Shown: positions 27,150-39,714 of the stretch, one piece after another
Layout: each line of letters begins with the position of its first letter
Position numbering within the stretch: position 1 is the first letter of the stretch
From: Monoplex corrugatus
Lineage: Eukaryota; Mollusca; Gastropoda; Littorinimorpha; Ranellidae
NCBI GenBank assembly: GCA_030674185.1
Contig: CM060306.1
Coordinates: 46,020,483 to 46,084,482 of the forward strand
Direction: 5' to 3'
DNA: 64,000 bases
Notes under the pieces: model-generated
Seen by the model: the letters and a program-made list of their open reading frames with translations, nothing else
What the model was told of the DNA's origin: nothing
Databases searched by the model: none
Made by a program: the position numbers and the translations under genes

Positions 27150-27844
27150 ATCTGAACTTTCGAACTTTCCATGCTTCCCAAGATTTACATCCAGTGATCC
27201 ACCAGTATTTGCATGCGAGAATGAAGTATTCAATTACATCTGTTCTTACATTCGTGTGGCTTCATGAACCCACGAACCAAGTAGAGACATTGATTTAACA
27301 CAGTGCCTTGGAAATATGCCAGTTACCATTTCAGTTGAGTTAGTCATGCAATACATATGAACTTATATTTGAGAATAATACGCTGTTGATATTCTTAGAC
27401 AGTTTAATATGTATCAGTTTCTTTGCTGATCTGATATGCTGTAGTCTAGTAATAGGTTTTGAAATGGCAGGCTGGAAGTTTTTTGATATGCGCAGTTGAA
27501 ACTTGCACAATAACAAGACACTACATAAGTGAAAAGTAAGGATGCATTATTGACGTGCACTCTTGATCCTAGAGTAGGTTAGCTAGTGTTCAGCATATTC
27601 TTTTTGTAGTCATATAGTGGTGCTTCCATCTTGTTTTGCACATACTTTGCAGAAATATGGGATGAAAGATAGTGGTGGGAGTGGGGGATTAAAACAATCA
27701 AAATGTAGAAGAAAATTTATATGAACAAGTTGTCATACGTGACATAATTTGATGTGAGTATTTTTTCTTCAATTGTGTTTCTTTCCCTTTGGATTATTGC
27801 ATGGTATCACACATTATATTCCAGCAAAAAATTATCTCATGTTT

Positions 27845-28045
27845 TAACAAAGAAACAAACAAACAGACAAACAAACAAACAAACAAACAAACCACCCCCT
27901 CCAATCCTAAAGTCCAGTGTAGAATTATCATGATAGGGCAAACAAACAAACAAACAAACAAACAAACAAACAAACAAACAAACAAACAAAATCCCCTCCA
28001 AACCTAAAGGCCCATGTAGAGTAATCATGGTAGGGCATACTTGGT
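27845..28045. repeat. Two (AAAC)n blocks each followed by the same 45-bp sequence
   Basis: AAAC at 27850-27890 and 27940-27988. Each is followed by a copy of CCCCTCCAAWCCTAAAG and TGTAGARTWATCATGRTAGG. Confidence 0.85.
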
Positions 28046-28455
28046 AGGAAAACAAGTGCAACATACAATCCAAGAACTATACAAGTGTGAGAATAATAGA
28101 AGACACTGCGTTAATATGATTCCCACTGAAAAAATTGTATGCAGATCCATTAGATAAAAGCAGTTTGAATAGTTTTAAATTCATTCTTTAACGGGGAGAA
28201 AAAGGTATGAGGAACTGTCAGTCAGTACTATTACATCATCCAATTTACGAATTCAACATAACCACTGAGAAAGAGGTGGATTGTAAAGTACAGTGCATTA
28301 TTATTTCTTTAGAAACAAACTTGACTGAGGTGCGCAATTTGTAGACTTATATTGAGACCAGTGAGCATCATTGATATAAATGATGAAGCATTTAAGCAGT
28401 GCACAGGATTACAAAGGCACAATACTGCTGAAATGGAAAATATGATCAAATAAAC

Positions 28456-28461
28456 ACAGGC

Positions 28462-28520
<59 letters not shown>
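28456..28520. repeat. (CAGA)n microsatellite
   Basis: About 15 CAGA units abutting the hAT-like relic. Confidence 0.97.
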
Positions 28521-28521
<1 letters not shown>

Positions 28522-28539
28522 GTGCCTTCATGGCGCATG

Positions 28540-29925
28540 CATGTACGTGAAAGAATGTTTCACCATTTTGAAATTGAGAAGTCAACATGCTGGGGAAGTG
28601 TTTGTTTAACGTGGTTTGGCTGGAAAAAGACGGAATACAAAGAATGGCTGCAGACAGACCCAAATGGAGACAGATGCAAGGCCTTTTGCCGCATTTGTAA
28701 GACCATAGACATTCGTTCAATGGGAGAATCGGCTGTAAATACCCATGGAAAAGGGAAAAAACATGCGACCTGATGAAGGCTTCAAATCCTGCAGTTCGTC
28801 TTTCGAATTTTTTTACAAAAAATTCTACAACGAGCGATCCCATCACTTTTAGCAGTTCGTCATCCTGCAGTTCATCAACCAACTGTTCTGCTCAAACTCA
28901 GGATGTCAGTGAACAGCCTGAGCCGTACTAAAACAGAGGCAATGAAAGCTGAACTACTGTGGACTTTAAAAGTAGTGACAAGTCATTACAGCTTTCGTTC
29001 GTGTGAAGGCATTTCAAATCTGTTCCAGCGAATGTTTCCGGACAGTGCTGTTGCCAAACAGTTTCAATGTGGAGAAAGAAAAACTGCATATCTGGCAGCG
29101 TTTGGCATTGCTCCCTACCTCCAGTCTGTGTTGAAACAGAAAATAAGAAGTGAGTCAGCATATTATGTGTTGCTCTTTGATGAAAGTTTGAACAAAGAAC
29201 TGCAGAAAAAGCAAATGGATATTCATATCCGTTTCTGGGACAATGATACAGTTCACTCTCATTACTTACAATCAGAGTTCATGGGACATGCAGCAGCTAC
29301 TGACATTTGTGACCATCTTGAACCATTTATCGAAGAGCTGGGTTACAAGTTCGTGCAGCTGTCCATGGATGGGCCGAATGTGAACTGGAAGGTTTTCAAC
29401 AATCTTCAGGATCAAGTGGAAAAACACACTGCATGCCCCCAGTGTTGTGACCTGTAGTTTTAGTTATAGAGACATTTTACTGTCAGTGACTTCAAACATA
29501 CATGTATTTGTGTCTACTGATCACAAGAACTGAAATTCCTTATGGACGACAGGCAAACAAACATTTTTGTCAACTGCAAGATTGGAGAATCTGTTGTGTG
29601 CAACAAACATTTTCAAACATTTTGTCAATTCATCACAATAAGTGAGAATCCTACATTTGCTCTGCTATATTGTAAGAAACAAACATTTGTGGCTATACTG
29701 ATATAAACAGCTGAGATACCTAAAGAAATCTATGCTCGCAGAGGATCCATGATGTGAGTTTTGAAGAGTAACAGTGAATGATTTAATTTGTGTCAGAATT
29801 TCATGATTACTTTTCTTAAAGTTATCCTTGAACTAAGTCCTTAAATTAAAAAAAAAGTGCATCAAAAGTCCTTAAAAAGTCCTTAAATTTTTTGTCTGGA
29901 AATCTGTATGAACCGACATACTGTT
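28540..29925 (+). mobile_element. hAT-like DNA transposon relic
   Basis: Coding pieces of one transposase-like protein lie in three frames. MLGKCLFNVVWLEKD starts at ATG 28587. Next is EYKEWLQTDPNGDRCKAFC with a BED-like zinc-binding pattern (C-x2-C and H..GKKH), then LMKASNPAVRLSNFF and a serine-rich stretch. From 28903 to the stop at 29457 the frame encodes SHYSFRSCEGISNLFQRMF, LLFDESLNKELQKKQMDIHI and QLSMDGPNVNWKVF. The FDESLNK..QMD.. and MDGPNVNWK motifs belong to a hAT-like family widespread in fish and invertebrates. The coding region is cut short after QVEKH. AGTCCTTAAA repeats at 29838-29890 resemble the ends I associate with these elements. Confidence 0.6.
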
Positions 29926-29964
29926 TAATACATCCTGCTTCTCCCGTCCCCTTCACCCCCACCA

Positions 29965-30115
29965 CACCCCCACATCCCCGCCCATTTCAAGACCTTGCTG
30001 ATGCGTAAGGTTTTGTGCAGGGCTAATAGTTTGCTAGACCATCACTGGCAGATTTGGGTGGAGCATATTTGGAATTGCCTGAGTGTGATTTATCCCTCTG
30101 GAACACAATAAATTT
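29965..30115 (+). repeat. Dispersed repeat, copy 1 (partner at 52080)
   Basis: CCCATTTCAAGACCTTGC, then TTGCCTGAGTGTGATTTATC and CCTCTGGAACACAATAAA are collinear with 52080-52200. It may be the 3' end of an unknown retroelement. Confidence 0.4.
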
Positions 30116-30589
30116 ATTGTCATTCTAACCACACGCCATATTGCAGACAAGGACTGTTGGGAGAGGGTGAAGATGGGAGAGAGACATTGACGTTGACATT
30201 GTTTTAATTGTGAAGGCCATTGACCCATACACAATATCGGTATACATGCATTGATGCATGACATTAGCTTTTTTTATACACATGCGTAATACATGTGTAT
30301 GGATGTGCTATCTACATACATAAATGCAATACATAAATGTTACACATATATATACGTACACATAAATACACACGCATTCATACATATTTACATACTGACA
30401 TACATGCATACTGTAATATGATATATCCTTGGGAAGACAAGAGGCAAAGTATATATAGGGCTAGGGTGTTCTTTGGAAAGATTTACAATTACGAAGCAGT
30501 ATCAGGAAAGACAGGGAAAGACACAGAGAGAGAGGTGTTTCTCAAACTAGAAATAACCCACCCGACAATATAATTCAACAGCTGCAAAC

Positions 30590-32105
30590 AATGTTTCGAA
30601 TTCGCATGGGACAAAAAAAAAAAAAAAAAAAAAAAAAGGGATAAAGTTAAAAGAAAAATAGCAACTCAAGATATACAAAACGGTGGAATTAAAATCCCTC
30701 ACATAGCAGCATTTATTAATTCGCTAAATCTAACGTGGTTAAAGAAGTGCTAAGCCCAGACGTACAATGTAAAATGGAAACAATTTCTGATTAAAGAATG
30801 CCCACAAAACAGAATTCTGATTAAAGAATGCCCACAAGTTGAAATGTTAGAGGAATATGGGTCTTCAGTACTTAAAATTGGAGGTCGCCCAGTAAATATG
30901 TTTTGGAAAGATGTTTTCAAAAGCTATATAGAATTTTTTGAAAAAAATTGATTCATACAACAATAAAGACATACTAATGGAAGCCCTATTTTACAATAAC
31001 AAATTCAAGATTGATGGAAAAGAATTCTATTTCGATGAGTGGGCAGAAGACAATGTTCTCTATGTAAAAGATTTGCTAAGAGAGGATGGTAAATTTATGA
31101 ATGTTAATGAGTTCCAAAACATCTTGCAACTTCCAGTTCAAAGGCTTAGATACTTCAGCTGTGTGAGTTCTATCAGAGAATTCTTGAGAAAAAATAAAGT
31201 AAAATTAGAAAACAACAATAACGAAGAAACTGAATACCACAGAGCATTCAGCCAAATGACTTGTGCTCCTAAGGGAACAAAAATATTTGATGAAACACTG
31301 ATGGTAAACCAGTATTACCTAATGCATGTGGGGGATGGGAAAGAACTCTGCAAATGGAAATTCCTTGGGCAAATATTTTCAAGGAAACAAAAAGAATAAA
31401 AGAAGTAAGGTTAAAATGGTTTCAAATAAAAACTAATTACCGGGTTTTGGTGACAAATTCAATTCTAAAAGATATGGGAGTCCTAGACAACAATAGGTGT
31501 AGCTTTTTCTATTTTGTATTACTTGTGGGAATGTCAACATGTGCAAAGTTTTTGGACAGAATTTACAGAATACATAAAAGGAAAATGTACAAACTGTGAT
31601 AGATTGGAACTAAATCATCATTAGTACTCTTTGGTACTCTTTGGAAATGACGATAAAACAAAAACAGATAATCGTTTTTTTGCACATTTTATTACTAGCA
31701 AAATATACTATTTACAAATGCAGAATAAGAAAAGTAAAACCAACACTTCAATTATTCTTAAGAGATTTAAAAGAAGCTTATGAGATAGATATGTATTTAA
31801 CAATAGTATGCAATATGATAAATTTGTACAGAAATGGGCACCATACACAAATTTGATACAAACTGATTAAGTCAAAAGGCGTAAAATATTGTTATAAAAG
31901 GTTTTTGTCATAGAAGTCATGTATTATACATACACAATTACATAATTTTTTGCAAAGAAATGTATGGTTTTTATATCAGCTTTGGTTGAACCAAGTCGAC
32001 ATTGACCACAATGTGATTGTTGTATAACTGTCCTTGTCCAATTATATGTGTGTGTGTATATATATATATATGTATAATATAGCGGTGTGTGCACAGCTCA
32101 ATAAA
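30590..32105 (+). mobile_element. L1/Tx1-like LINE, C-terminal part and 3' end
   Basis: Frames from 30640 onward read ATQDIQNGGIKIPHIAAFI, then NSLNLTWLKK. After a stop come GGRPVNMFWKDVFKSY and the 153-codon open stretch 30938-31399 with NNKFKIDGKEFYFDEWAED and LREDGKFMNVNEF. Next are EIPWANIFKETK and KWFQIKTNYRVLVTNSIL. This order (TYQDYSNGGL.., WKEW..., YDIPWK...R..W.Q....HRI) is that of the RT/C-terminal region of L1/Tx1-type LINEs. A run of about 27 A sits inside the coding part at 30611-30637, and a 27-bp piece is duplicated near 30790-30830. The end near 32105 (CTCAATAAAG) is a guess. Confidence 0.65.
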
Positions 32106-32339
32106 GTTCTGCAATGTAGTTGCCATTAAACGTTATATAAGATGACTATATATATTATATTGAACAACATTGTATTATGAACAGGAGGATTAAGTTTACT
32201 TAAAGCCTATATTATGCACTGTACTAGATATTGATTTTGTGTATTTTATGATTACCCTTATACACAGTAAGAATGATGTAACATTGTTTGTGAAAACCTT
32301 GTTCGATTGAAAAATTGGAATAGAAAAAAAAAGAAACAG

Positions 32340-32355
32340 AAAGCGAGAGAGAAGG

Positions 32356-32420
<65 letters not shown>
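32340..32420. repeat. (GA)n microsatellite
   Basis: GA repeat, about 32 units. Confidence 0.97.
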
Positions 32421-32631
32421 TGTTCTTTAACTGGAAGTAATGGTATGTACGTGATGACCTAATGTATATCGTTGTATTTGAGTCCCTGTTCCCTTCATAA
32501 ATATTCTTGCTGGGCATAATGAAGCAAATAAACATAACAGTGTGAAATCAGTGTTATGAATTTTTGTAGTCGAAATGTAGGTATTGTGCTTAAAATCGAA
32601 TATAAGGCAATTTTACTTCCATTATTGTACA

Positions 32632-32788
<157 letters not shown>

Positions 32789-33401
32789 AAACAGACTAGC
32801 ACCGTTTCTGCTCTCCCCCACAAAACCAGGGGACGAAAAGTAGATATTTGGAGGTCATAACCTCGAGCCCAAAACAGCAGCTCTCAAGAGAAAGCAAAAG
32901 CAGTCCATTGTCTGAAAGACCCAACCCTGCAGCCTCTCAAGTGAAACGAGAGCAAGGAGAAATAAGGAGGAATCTTCAATCTGCTTGAAGAAATCTGTAT
33001 GAGGGTGTAGTTGGGAGTGGTCGATACTGGTTTTTGAGTGGTCGATACTAGTTTTTGAACTGCCACAGTTTGAAGAATTGTCATTGTCACAGGAAGGGAC
33101 ACACCCTCTATTATCTCCTGCATTGCTGGCAGTAGAGTTCTAGAGCCTGCCAGCAGGTACCTTTCCTGTTGTGCAGGTGTGTGTATTGATTGTGGGAAGA
33201 GCTAGCTGGGACCTGTGGAGCATCTTTTGTCTTGTCAGCTCCTCACCTGCCCCTTCATTCCCCTCTTCTTCCTTCCCCATCATTTCTGTTACGTCCTACT
33301 TTCAGTGTTATGCAAGACAGATGAAGGTATGGGTTTTGTTTGTTCAGATTTTTTTTTCTGGCCGTTAATTGCCTTAATATTTGTTCAGTTTGTTATGTGT
33401 G

Positions 33402-33404
<3 letters not shown>

Positions 33405-33483
<79 letters not shown>

Positions 33484-33572
33484 GTGTGCGCGCGCGTGTG
33501 TATGTATGTGTGTGTGTGTGTGTGTGGTGTGTGTGTGTGCATATGAGCGTGTGTGTGTATGTGTGTGTGTGG
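33405..33572. repeat. (GT)n microsatellite
   Basis: GT repeat, pure to 33481, then with CG and AT changes. Confidence 0.97.
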
Positions 33573-33667
33573 GCATTTCAGGGGTTACAGCCCATTTTAT
33601 AACAGTAATGTATCAGAAACGGAAGAAGTCAACTTAGTGCATCATCAACGAAATTTATAATGCAGTC

Positions 33668-33681
33668 CAGAGAAAGAGAGA

Positions 33682-33735
<54 letters not shown>

Positions 33736-33740
33736 AGACT
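33668..33740. repeat. (GA)n microsatellite
   Basis: GA repeat with three AA/GG slips. Confidence 0.95.
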
Positions 33741-33937
33741 TCTGGTCATGTATGCAGTTTCTGCACAGTACACAGGATTGCAAAATGAAAAGATACATCG
33801 ATATGATATTTATTTTGTGGTAAACTTTTGACGCTTTCTCATAATTATGTACTTTACATGTGTGCGCATGTGTTGTGCAGACATTTTTGTGCATTTACAT
33901 GTGTGTATGCATGCGTGCCTTTGTGCCTGTGTGTGTT

Positions 33938-33939
33938 TC

Positions 33940-34010
<71 letters not shown>

Positions 34011-34018
34011 TGTGTGTA
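33938..34018. repeat. (GT)n microsatellite
   Basis: GT repeat. A 56-bp imperfect duplication (GCTAATCTRYATKTAYTAAA..) follows at 34034-34135. Confidence 0.95.
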
Positions 34019-34247
34019 AGTAAAGACTACTGTTGCTAATCTACATGTACTAAAACAGTAGAGAATAAGATACTGAAAAAGAATGTGTGCTGCTAATCTG
34101 TATTTATTAAAACAATAGAAAATAGGATACTGAAAAAATAATTGAAATTTTAGACAAAGGTAAAAAAGAAATCAAGACATTAATTCATATTTTATTTGAA
34201 TTCTGATCATGTATACATAAGTACACACATTTGATGGTGTGTGCATG

Positions 34248-34249
<2 letters not shown>

Positions 34250-34337
<88 letters not shown>

Positions 34338-34338
34338 T
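34250..34338. repeat. (GA)n microsatellite
   Basis: GA repeat with two GG slips. Confidence 0.97.
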
Positions 34339-34593
34339 GTTTGTGCATGTGAAAAAATCCCCACCCAAATACAAATAATTTAAGAATGATATAATGTCTG
34401 AATATATGACAACTATGTTTATGAATAGTCTATTTCACTTGCGAAGATTATAAATATTACTAATACATGCTCTGATCAAATAGACATGTTATCCACACAC
34501 GCATTCGCATACAGATTTGAATCGTTACTGTGGTGAACAATATCTATGTCTTTAACCTTTGACTCTCGCATGCTATTCATCAATTGCAAAAAC

Positions 34594-34742
34594 TTAACCC
34601 TTTGAGTCCCTCACCCTATCCGCCAACTTCCTGCAGGTAGCTGATGGATAGGGTAAGGGATCAAAAGGTTAAGTTTTTGCTTTGTTAGCATGGTCAACAA
34701 TGCAGGATGCTGGTGAACAGGGTGAAGGAGTCAAAGGGTTAA
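34594..34742. mobile_element. TTAA-ended palindromic MITE
   Basis: TTAACCCTTTGAGTCCCTCA at the left and GGAGTCAAAGGGTTAA at the right are inverted copies ending in TTAA. An inner inverted copy, GGGATCAAAAGGTTAA, lies at about 34657-34672. There is no coding capacity. The TTAA target suggests mobilisation by a piggyBac-type transposase; this is inference. Confidence 0.6.
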
Positions 34743-34912
34743 TAAAACTTACAAATGTGCATACATTAGTAAACGGACATGGGGAAAAGTGAAGTACATA
34801 CAGTTTGTAAACAGACATGTGGAAAAGTGAAATAAAACTTGTACTGTACTGTTAAACATTTGAATTATGGGCATTAGCGTGCATATAATAGTAATGGTTA
34901 TTTGTAAACGTT

Positions 34913-34913
<1 letters not shown>

Positions 34914-34961
<48 letters not shown>
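34914..34961. repeat. (GA)n microsatellite
   Basis: About 23 GA units. Confidence 0.97.
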
Positions 34962-34963
<2 letters not shown>

Positions 34964-34969
34964 TAGCTC

Positions 34970-35139
34970 AACTGGATCATATACAACCGGTTTGGTTCGT
35001 GGAGCATGCAAAGATAACAATTAGTCGCCATTCAACATCTTGCGAGGTTGAGAAGAGTTACTTCTCTTGAACCGGCATAACGATTTTTCGTCCTTTTTGG
35101 TTTTGTTGGGGGAGAGGCGTACCGGTGCTAGTCTCTCTC

Positions 35140-35170
<31 letters not shown>

Positions 35171-36180
35171 GTGTACAATAATGGAATTGAAATTGCCTTA
35201 TATTCCATTTTAAGCTCAACTGAATAATAATTTGAATGATTTATTTAGGAAGAACTGAGAAGAAACATTAAGACGATACTGTAGAAGGTGGTGATGGTGG
35301 TACGTTTGATGTTTAGGATCATGAAATTTGAGATGCAGAGAAATGAGGCTGAGTGCTTCTATTTGATATAAAACTGCATTCAGTTGTATAATTTAAGGTT
35401 TGCATTCTTTTGAGGACCTTATTCACATAAGTTTCACATTTACTTTTTGCAAATCCACAAACATAGTGAAGGGAAAAACAGTTTTAACGTTTCTGTTATA
35501 ACCATACTATTAAGATATGAAACACGATCCACTTTATTGTTTAAAAAAATCAAACTGTGAAATATTAATGATACCAGTATGATGGAAATAGATAACGAGG
35601 TTACATGATACTATGGGTGTGCTTGTGTTTAAATATTCGGATAAGAAATATCTGCGTTGTCATTTAAAACAAAGAACTGTAGTGTTGTTAGTCTGATTTA
35701 TCTTAGATTTAGTTGATTTTCAATTACAGATCAATCATAGAAATTGACAAAGGAAATGAGAATGATAGTATTGACGAGTAATATAACCCTTTGTTCAAAT
35801 AATTTGTAAATGATAATCAAACCGAACTTTGATACATTAATGTACTATGTGTCGTGATAATTTTTTATCTCAGCCTTTAACCAAACGGTTTGAAGTTTTA
35901 TAGTTTCAAATATATGCAGAACATTTCTTGAAGAGAACAACAATCCGTTGATATAAATAAAAGAACTTTTAAAACTGTACTTTTGAAACGGATCAAGAAA
36001 ACTAATGGAGACTTCGATATGTAAAGCTCAGTGACAACAGTTATGTTCCAGATATTTTTGTGTATTGTTCGTTTTTATTTGTATTGATAGTGCATAGAAG
36101 AAAAGACCCCCCCCCAAAAAAACAAAAACAAAAAAAAAACAAATAACCAAAAACAACAACAACGAAAAACAAAAAACTGA
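34970..36180. other. No feature recognised
   Basis: AT-rich sequence with a short CTGT repeat (35131-35170) and an A-rich stretch (36105-36180). Confidence 0.4.
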
Positions 36181-36414
36181 TGAAATATGTGTTAGTCACT
36201 TCTCTGTTATCATTTTTGACATTTATTAGTTCTGATTTCGCTGAATTGTTTGGCTATCGATTCCAGGTAGATTATAGACATTTCAATTATAAAGACATGA
36301 AAAGTCGACCAAGCAGTATCGTATTGTGTCGTTATACTCCTTATGAGAAAATAAGTCCGTCTGCTTCCTGTTTCTATATAACTTTCTGCCTCTCTCCTTC
36401 TTTCCTCTTTTTCG

Positions 36415-36645
<231 letters not shown>

Positions 36646-36854
36646 ACTCAGAGAAAGTTGAACTTAATGTTAATGTGGACAAACCAGGAAACAGTGCAGA
36701 GAGATATCTCTCCCCTTTTTTTTTAATGTGTCTGCCTCTAATACTCTGCGTACATGTAATTCTTTCATTCCCTCACTCTCTTCAATGGCTTCAGCCGGCT
36801 TCATGCAGGAAGATAAGATGAATGGGGAGGGAGAGAGAAAAAGGTTCAATTACT

Positions 36855-37080
36855 ACATGAAATCAGTCTTTCTCAAATGACCAGTCATTTCAGGTATCAG
36901 AACTATGGCAGCGTGGGAGAGGGAATCCTGTGTAAGTAGAGATTAATTGGGTTATTGTCAGGAAATATTAAAGATGGGTAATTAAGTAGCTATTGGAGTA
37001 TGTTTATTGGTAACGCTGGCCAGTGTGTTTATTAATAGATGAGGTTTGTTCCCGAGTCAGGAGAATGGTTATTACTGTGT
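36855..37080 (+). repeat. Dispersed repeat or duplicated segment, copy 1
   Basis: TGAAATCAGTCTTTCTCAAA, GTGGGAGAGGGAATCC, TTAATTGGGTTATTGTCAGG, AATTAAGTAGCTA and TTAATAGATGAGGTTTGTTC occur in the same order as at 40630-40885, at roughly 75-80 percent identity by eye. Confidence 0.65.
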
Positions 37081-37114
37081 GTGAAGGTGTGGCGTCTTTT
37101 GTTCGCCATTGGAG

Positions 37115-37640
37115 GTGCCTGGGGTTCTTTCAGTATAAATAATATCCCTGTCTGGAAATTCTGTGCTAGAAATTTCCTCTATTCTGTCACTGTCTTTGTT
37201 TTTGCCTTGTTCCTTTGCTTTCTGTCATTTCTTGAGATCACTTTTTGCCATGGACGTACATTCACATCTGCATGTTCGTAAAGCCATACATACGTTGTAT
37301 TAGGATTGATTCAATTGGGTACATGTATTTAGTACATTTCTGGCTCTAGAGAAATGTGGTGTGCAGAAGCAGTTTTTGGTAATTTAGACCAGTTTTTGTA
37401 TGTCTTAGGGTACTTAAGATTTGTTTGTATGTTTGTATTCAAGTATTTAAAAAAAAAAAAAGCCTGGTGATAAATTGGGAAGAACAGTCAACGCCAGGGG
37501 CATATCCTTAGATTATGTGCGCAAATGCATTGATATATGTGCTTTAAATTTTTTTTCAGGATCAAAGAGGTGTCATGTGTGTTTTTAGTTGGTTATAGCC
37601 CTGATATGGTTCTGTGCTGTCGACTGGGCTTATAAACAAC
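37115..37640 (+). repeat. Dispersed 540-bp repeat, copy 1 of 3
   Basis: It runs from GGGTTCTTTCAGTATAAATA through TTTGCTTTCTGTCATTTCTT and CGCCAGGGGCATATCC to GACTGGGCTTATAAACAACA. It is collinear with copies at 54030 and 57540. No protein motif was found in any frame. Confidence 0.7.
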
Positions 37641-37692
37641 AACAGTTTTAATACTAATGGCATCTTTTCCACTGTTTTTGTTGTTGTTGTTG

Positions 37693-37717
37693 TATGTGTG
37701 TGTGCGTATGTGTGTGA

Positions 37718-37752
<35 letters not shown>

Positions 37753-37819
37753 TGTGTGCGTATGTGTGTGTGCGTGTGTGCGTGTGTGTGTGTGTGTGTG
37801 TGCGTGCGTGTGTGTGTGT

Positions 37820-37880
<61 letters not shown>

Positions 37881-38117
37881 CGCGCGCACGAATAATCAGA
37901 TTTTCAAATGTAGGTCTTTTCCACTCTTTGTGTGTGTGTGTGTGTGTGTGTGCGTGCGTGTGCTAGGATAAGTGTGTGTGCGCGCGTGTAAGTGTGCGCA
38001 TGTGCATGTGCGCGCGCGCGCGCGCGTGTGTGTGTACACAAATAATCTGATTTGTATGTGTAGGTCTTTTCCAATCTGTATGTGTGCGTGCGTGTGTGCG
38101 TGTGTGCGTGTGCTAGG

Positions 38118-38157
<40 letters not shown>

Positions 38158-38185
38158 TTGCGCGCTTGCGTGCAGGCGTGTGTGC
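37693..38185. repeat. Clustered (GT)n microsatellites with repeated spacer
   Basis: GT blocks at 37693-37880, 37930-37975 and 38083-38155 are separated by two copies of CAAATAATCTGATTTGTATG / AATAATCAGATTTTCAAATG plus TGTAGGTCTTTTCCA (37889-37922 and 38038-38072). The GT-plus-spacer unit itself was therefore duplicated. Confidence 0.92.
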
Positions 38186-38492
38186 ATGCATGATGGAGAA
38201 AGTTGAAATTGAATCAGCCGTCAGTGAAGATGTGGCCAGATTTGATGTTAAGCCTTTGATGAATCTGTCTGCGTGCCAGCTGACCAGTATACTGGTCAGC
38301 ACGGTGCTGGGCGTCGGTCAGCTCACAGTGATAACGATCTGACCGCACAGAGCAGGCAGAGAGCAAAGAAAGAGTTCAATATTCTTTCTCTGGGCAGAGT
38401 CAAAGCAAAATCTCCCAGCAGAGACCCCGAGCACTGAGCTCAGTGGACCCACGCACTAATAGAACATGGTCTAAACGTTTGGCTTTGTGAAC

Positions 38493-38924
38493 TTAACCCT
38501 CTTTCTCTCCCCCCTCACCTGGCTTGTCTACATTGACCCTTTGATTCTCTCATCCAGCCACCCTTGCTTTAATTGTCTGCATTACCTTTTCAGTTTCTCT
38601 CCCTATCACCCTTGTTGCCTACAATAACCCTTTCACTCCCTCACCCTATCACCTTAGCTTGCGGACATTAACTCACTAACCCTTTCACTCCGTCAACCTG
38701 TTTGGCTTGTCTGCATTAACCCTTTCTTTCAGTCTACGCAGGCTTGCCTACATTAACCCTTTACTCCCTCATCCCATCACCCTGGCTTGTCTACATTAAC
38801 CCTTTCACTCCTTCACCCTGGCTTGTCTGCTTTGCCCCACTCTATCCTTCAGCTTCCTGCATTAACCCTTTCATTCACTTACTCTGTCCACTGATGAATA
38901 AGGTAAGCGAATGAAAGGGGTTAA
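38493..38924 (+). repeat. Tandem array of MITE-end sequences
   Basis: About seven imperfect copies of ATTAACCCTTTCACTCCCTC followed by ACCCTATCACC(CTGG)CTTGTCT occur, roughly 45-65 bases apart. One inverted end (GAATGAAAGGGGTTAA, about 38909-38924) closes the array. The unit is the terminal sequence of the TTAA MITEs at 34594 and 42873. A nested or slipped MITE is the likely origin. Confidence 0.6.
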
Positions 38925-39714
38925 TGTAGCTACAGAACTTTATGGAGACAGAAACCAGTTTCTTTGTTTCTTTTTTGTCTTTGCGCTATCACTCGTTATT
39001 ACTGTAATCTATGATAGGTGAAGGGTAATGCAGAGAAGCCAGTGAACTTTTTGTTTTTGTTTTTGCGCTTTTTTATTCATTTAGTTTTTTGTTTTGAATT
39101 TTTTCAATGCTGCATTATCTTATGCGTCGCTCTAATAGTGTGTATCCCATGCCATTCAGTCCGGCTCCCCAACACACTACGACCCCCCCATTCGGTCGAG
39201 AGTCCATTGCTAGGAAGGCCTATGGAAGCCAGCGATGTCAGGCTGCCATGGGATCACCCACTAGAGGAGACTCTACACTGCTGCCAGGTCACTTCATTGG
39301 ACTTAACATCGCCTACTCTGCACATGCCTATTAAATCCACTAGTGACGATAGCAATCACTCAAACCAAGCGAGATACCTTCGGTAAGGAGACAACCACTA
39401 TGGTCGTCTAACGACAACCCCCATAAACCACTAACACTAAAGGCTTCAACTAAGATTTACCTTAGCCATGGAAACTGAAGGACATTGAAATTGAGGTCAC
39501 CTCGAGACCAGCTTATGAAGGACTACAGGATTTGCAACAAATTTCACTATGATGTGATCATTGATGATTGATTTTTGAAATAATGGGAACGATGTCATGA
39601 TGATATAGAATTCCATTTCGGATTGGGACTGGGTGACAGGGCTGTATGTTACACTTATTTTTATACTGCCTGGTATCAACTAGATCTGAGAGATATAAAA
39701 ACGTGTAATGTTGC

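Noticed and set aside
38493..38924. Telomere-like repeats (TTAACCC)
   Set aside because: The motif recurs once per 45-65-base unit and is not contiguous TTAGGG/CCCTAA.
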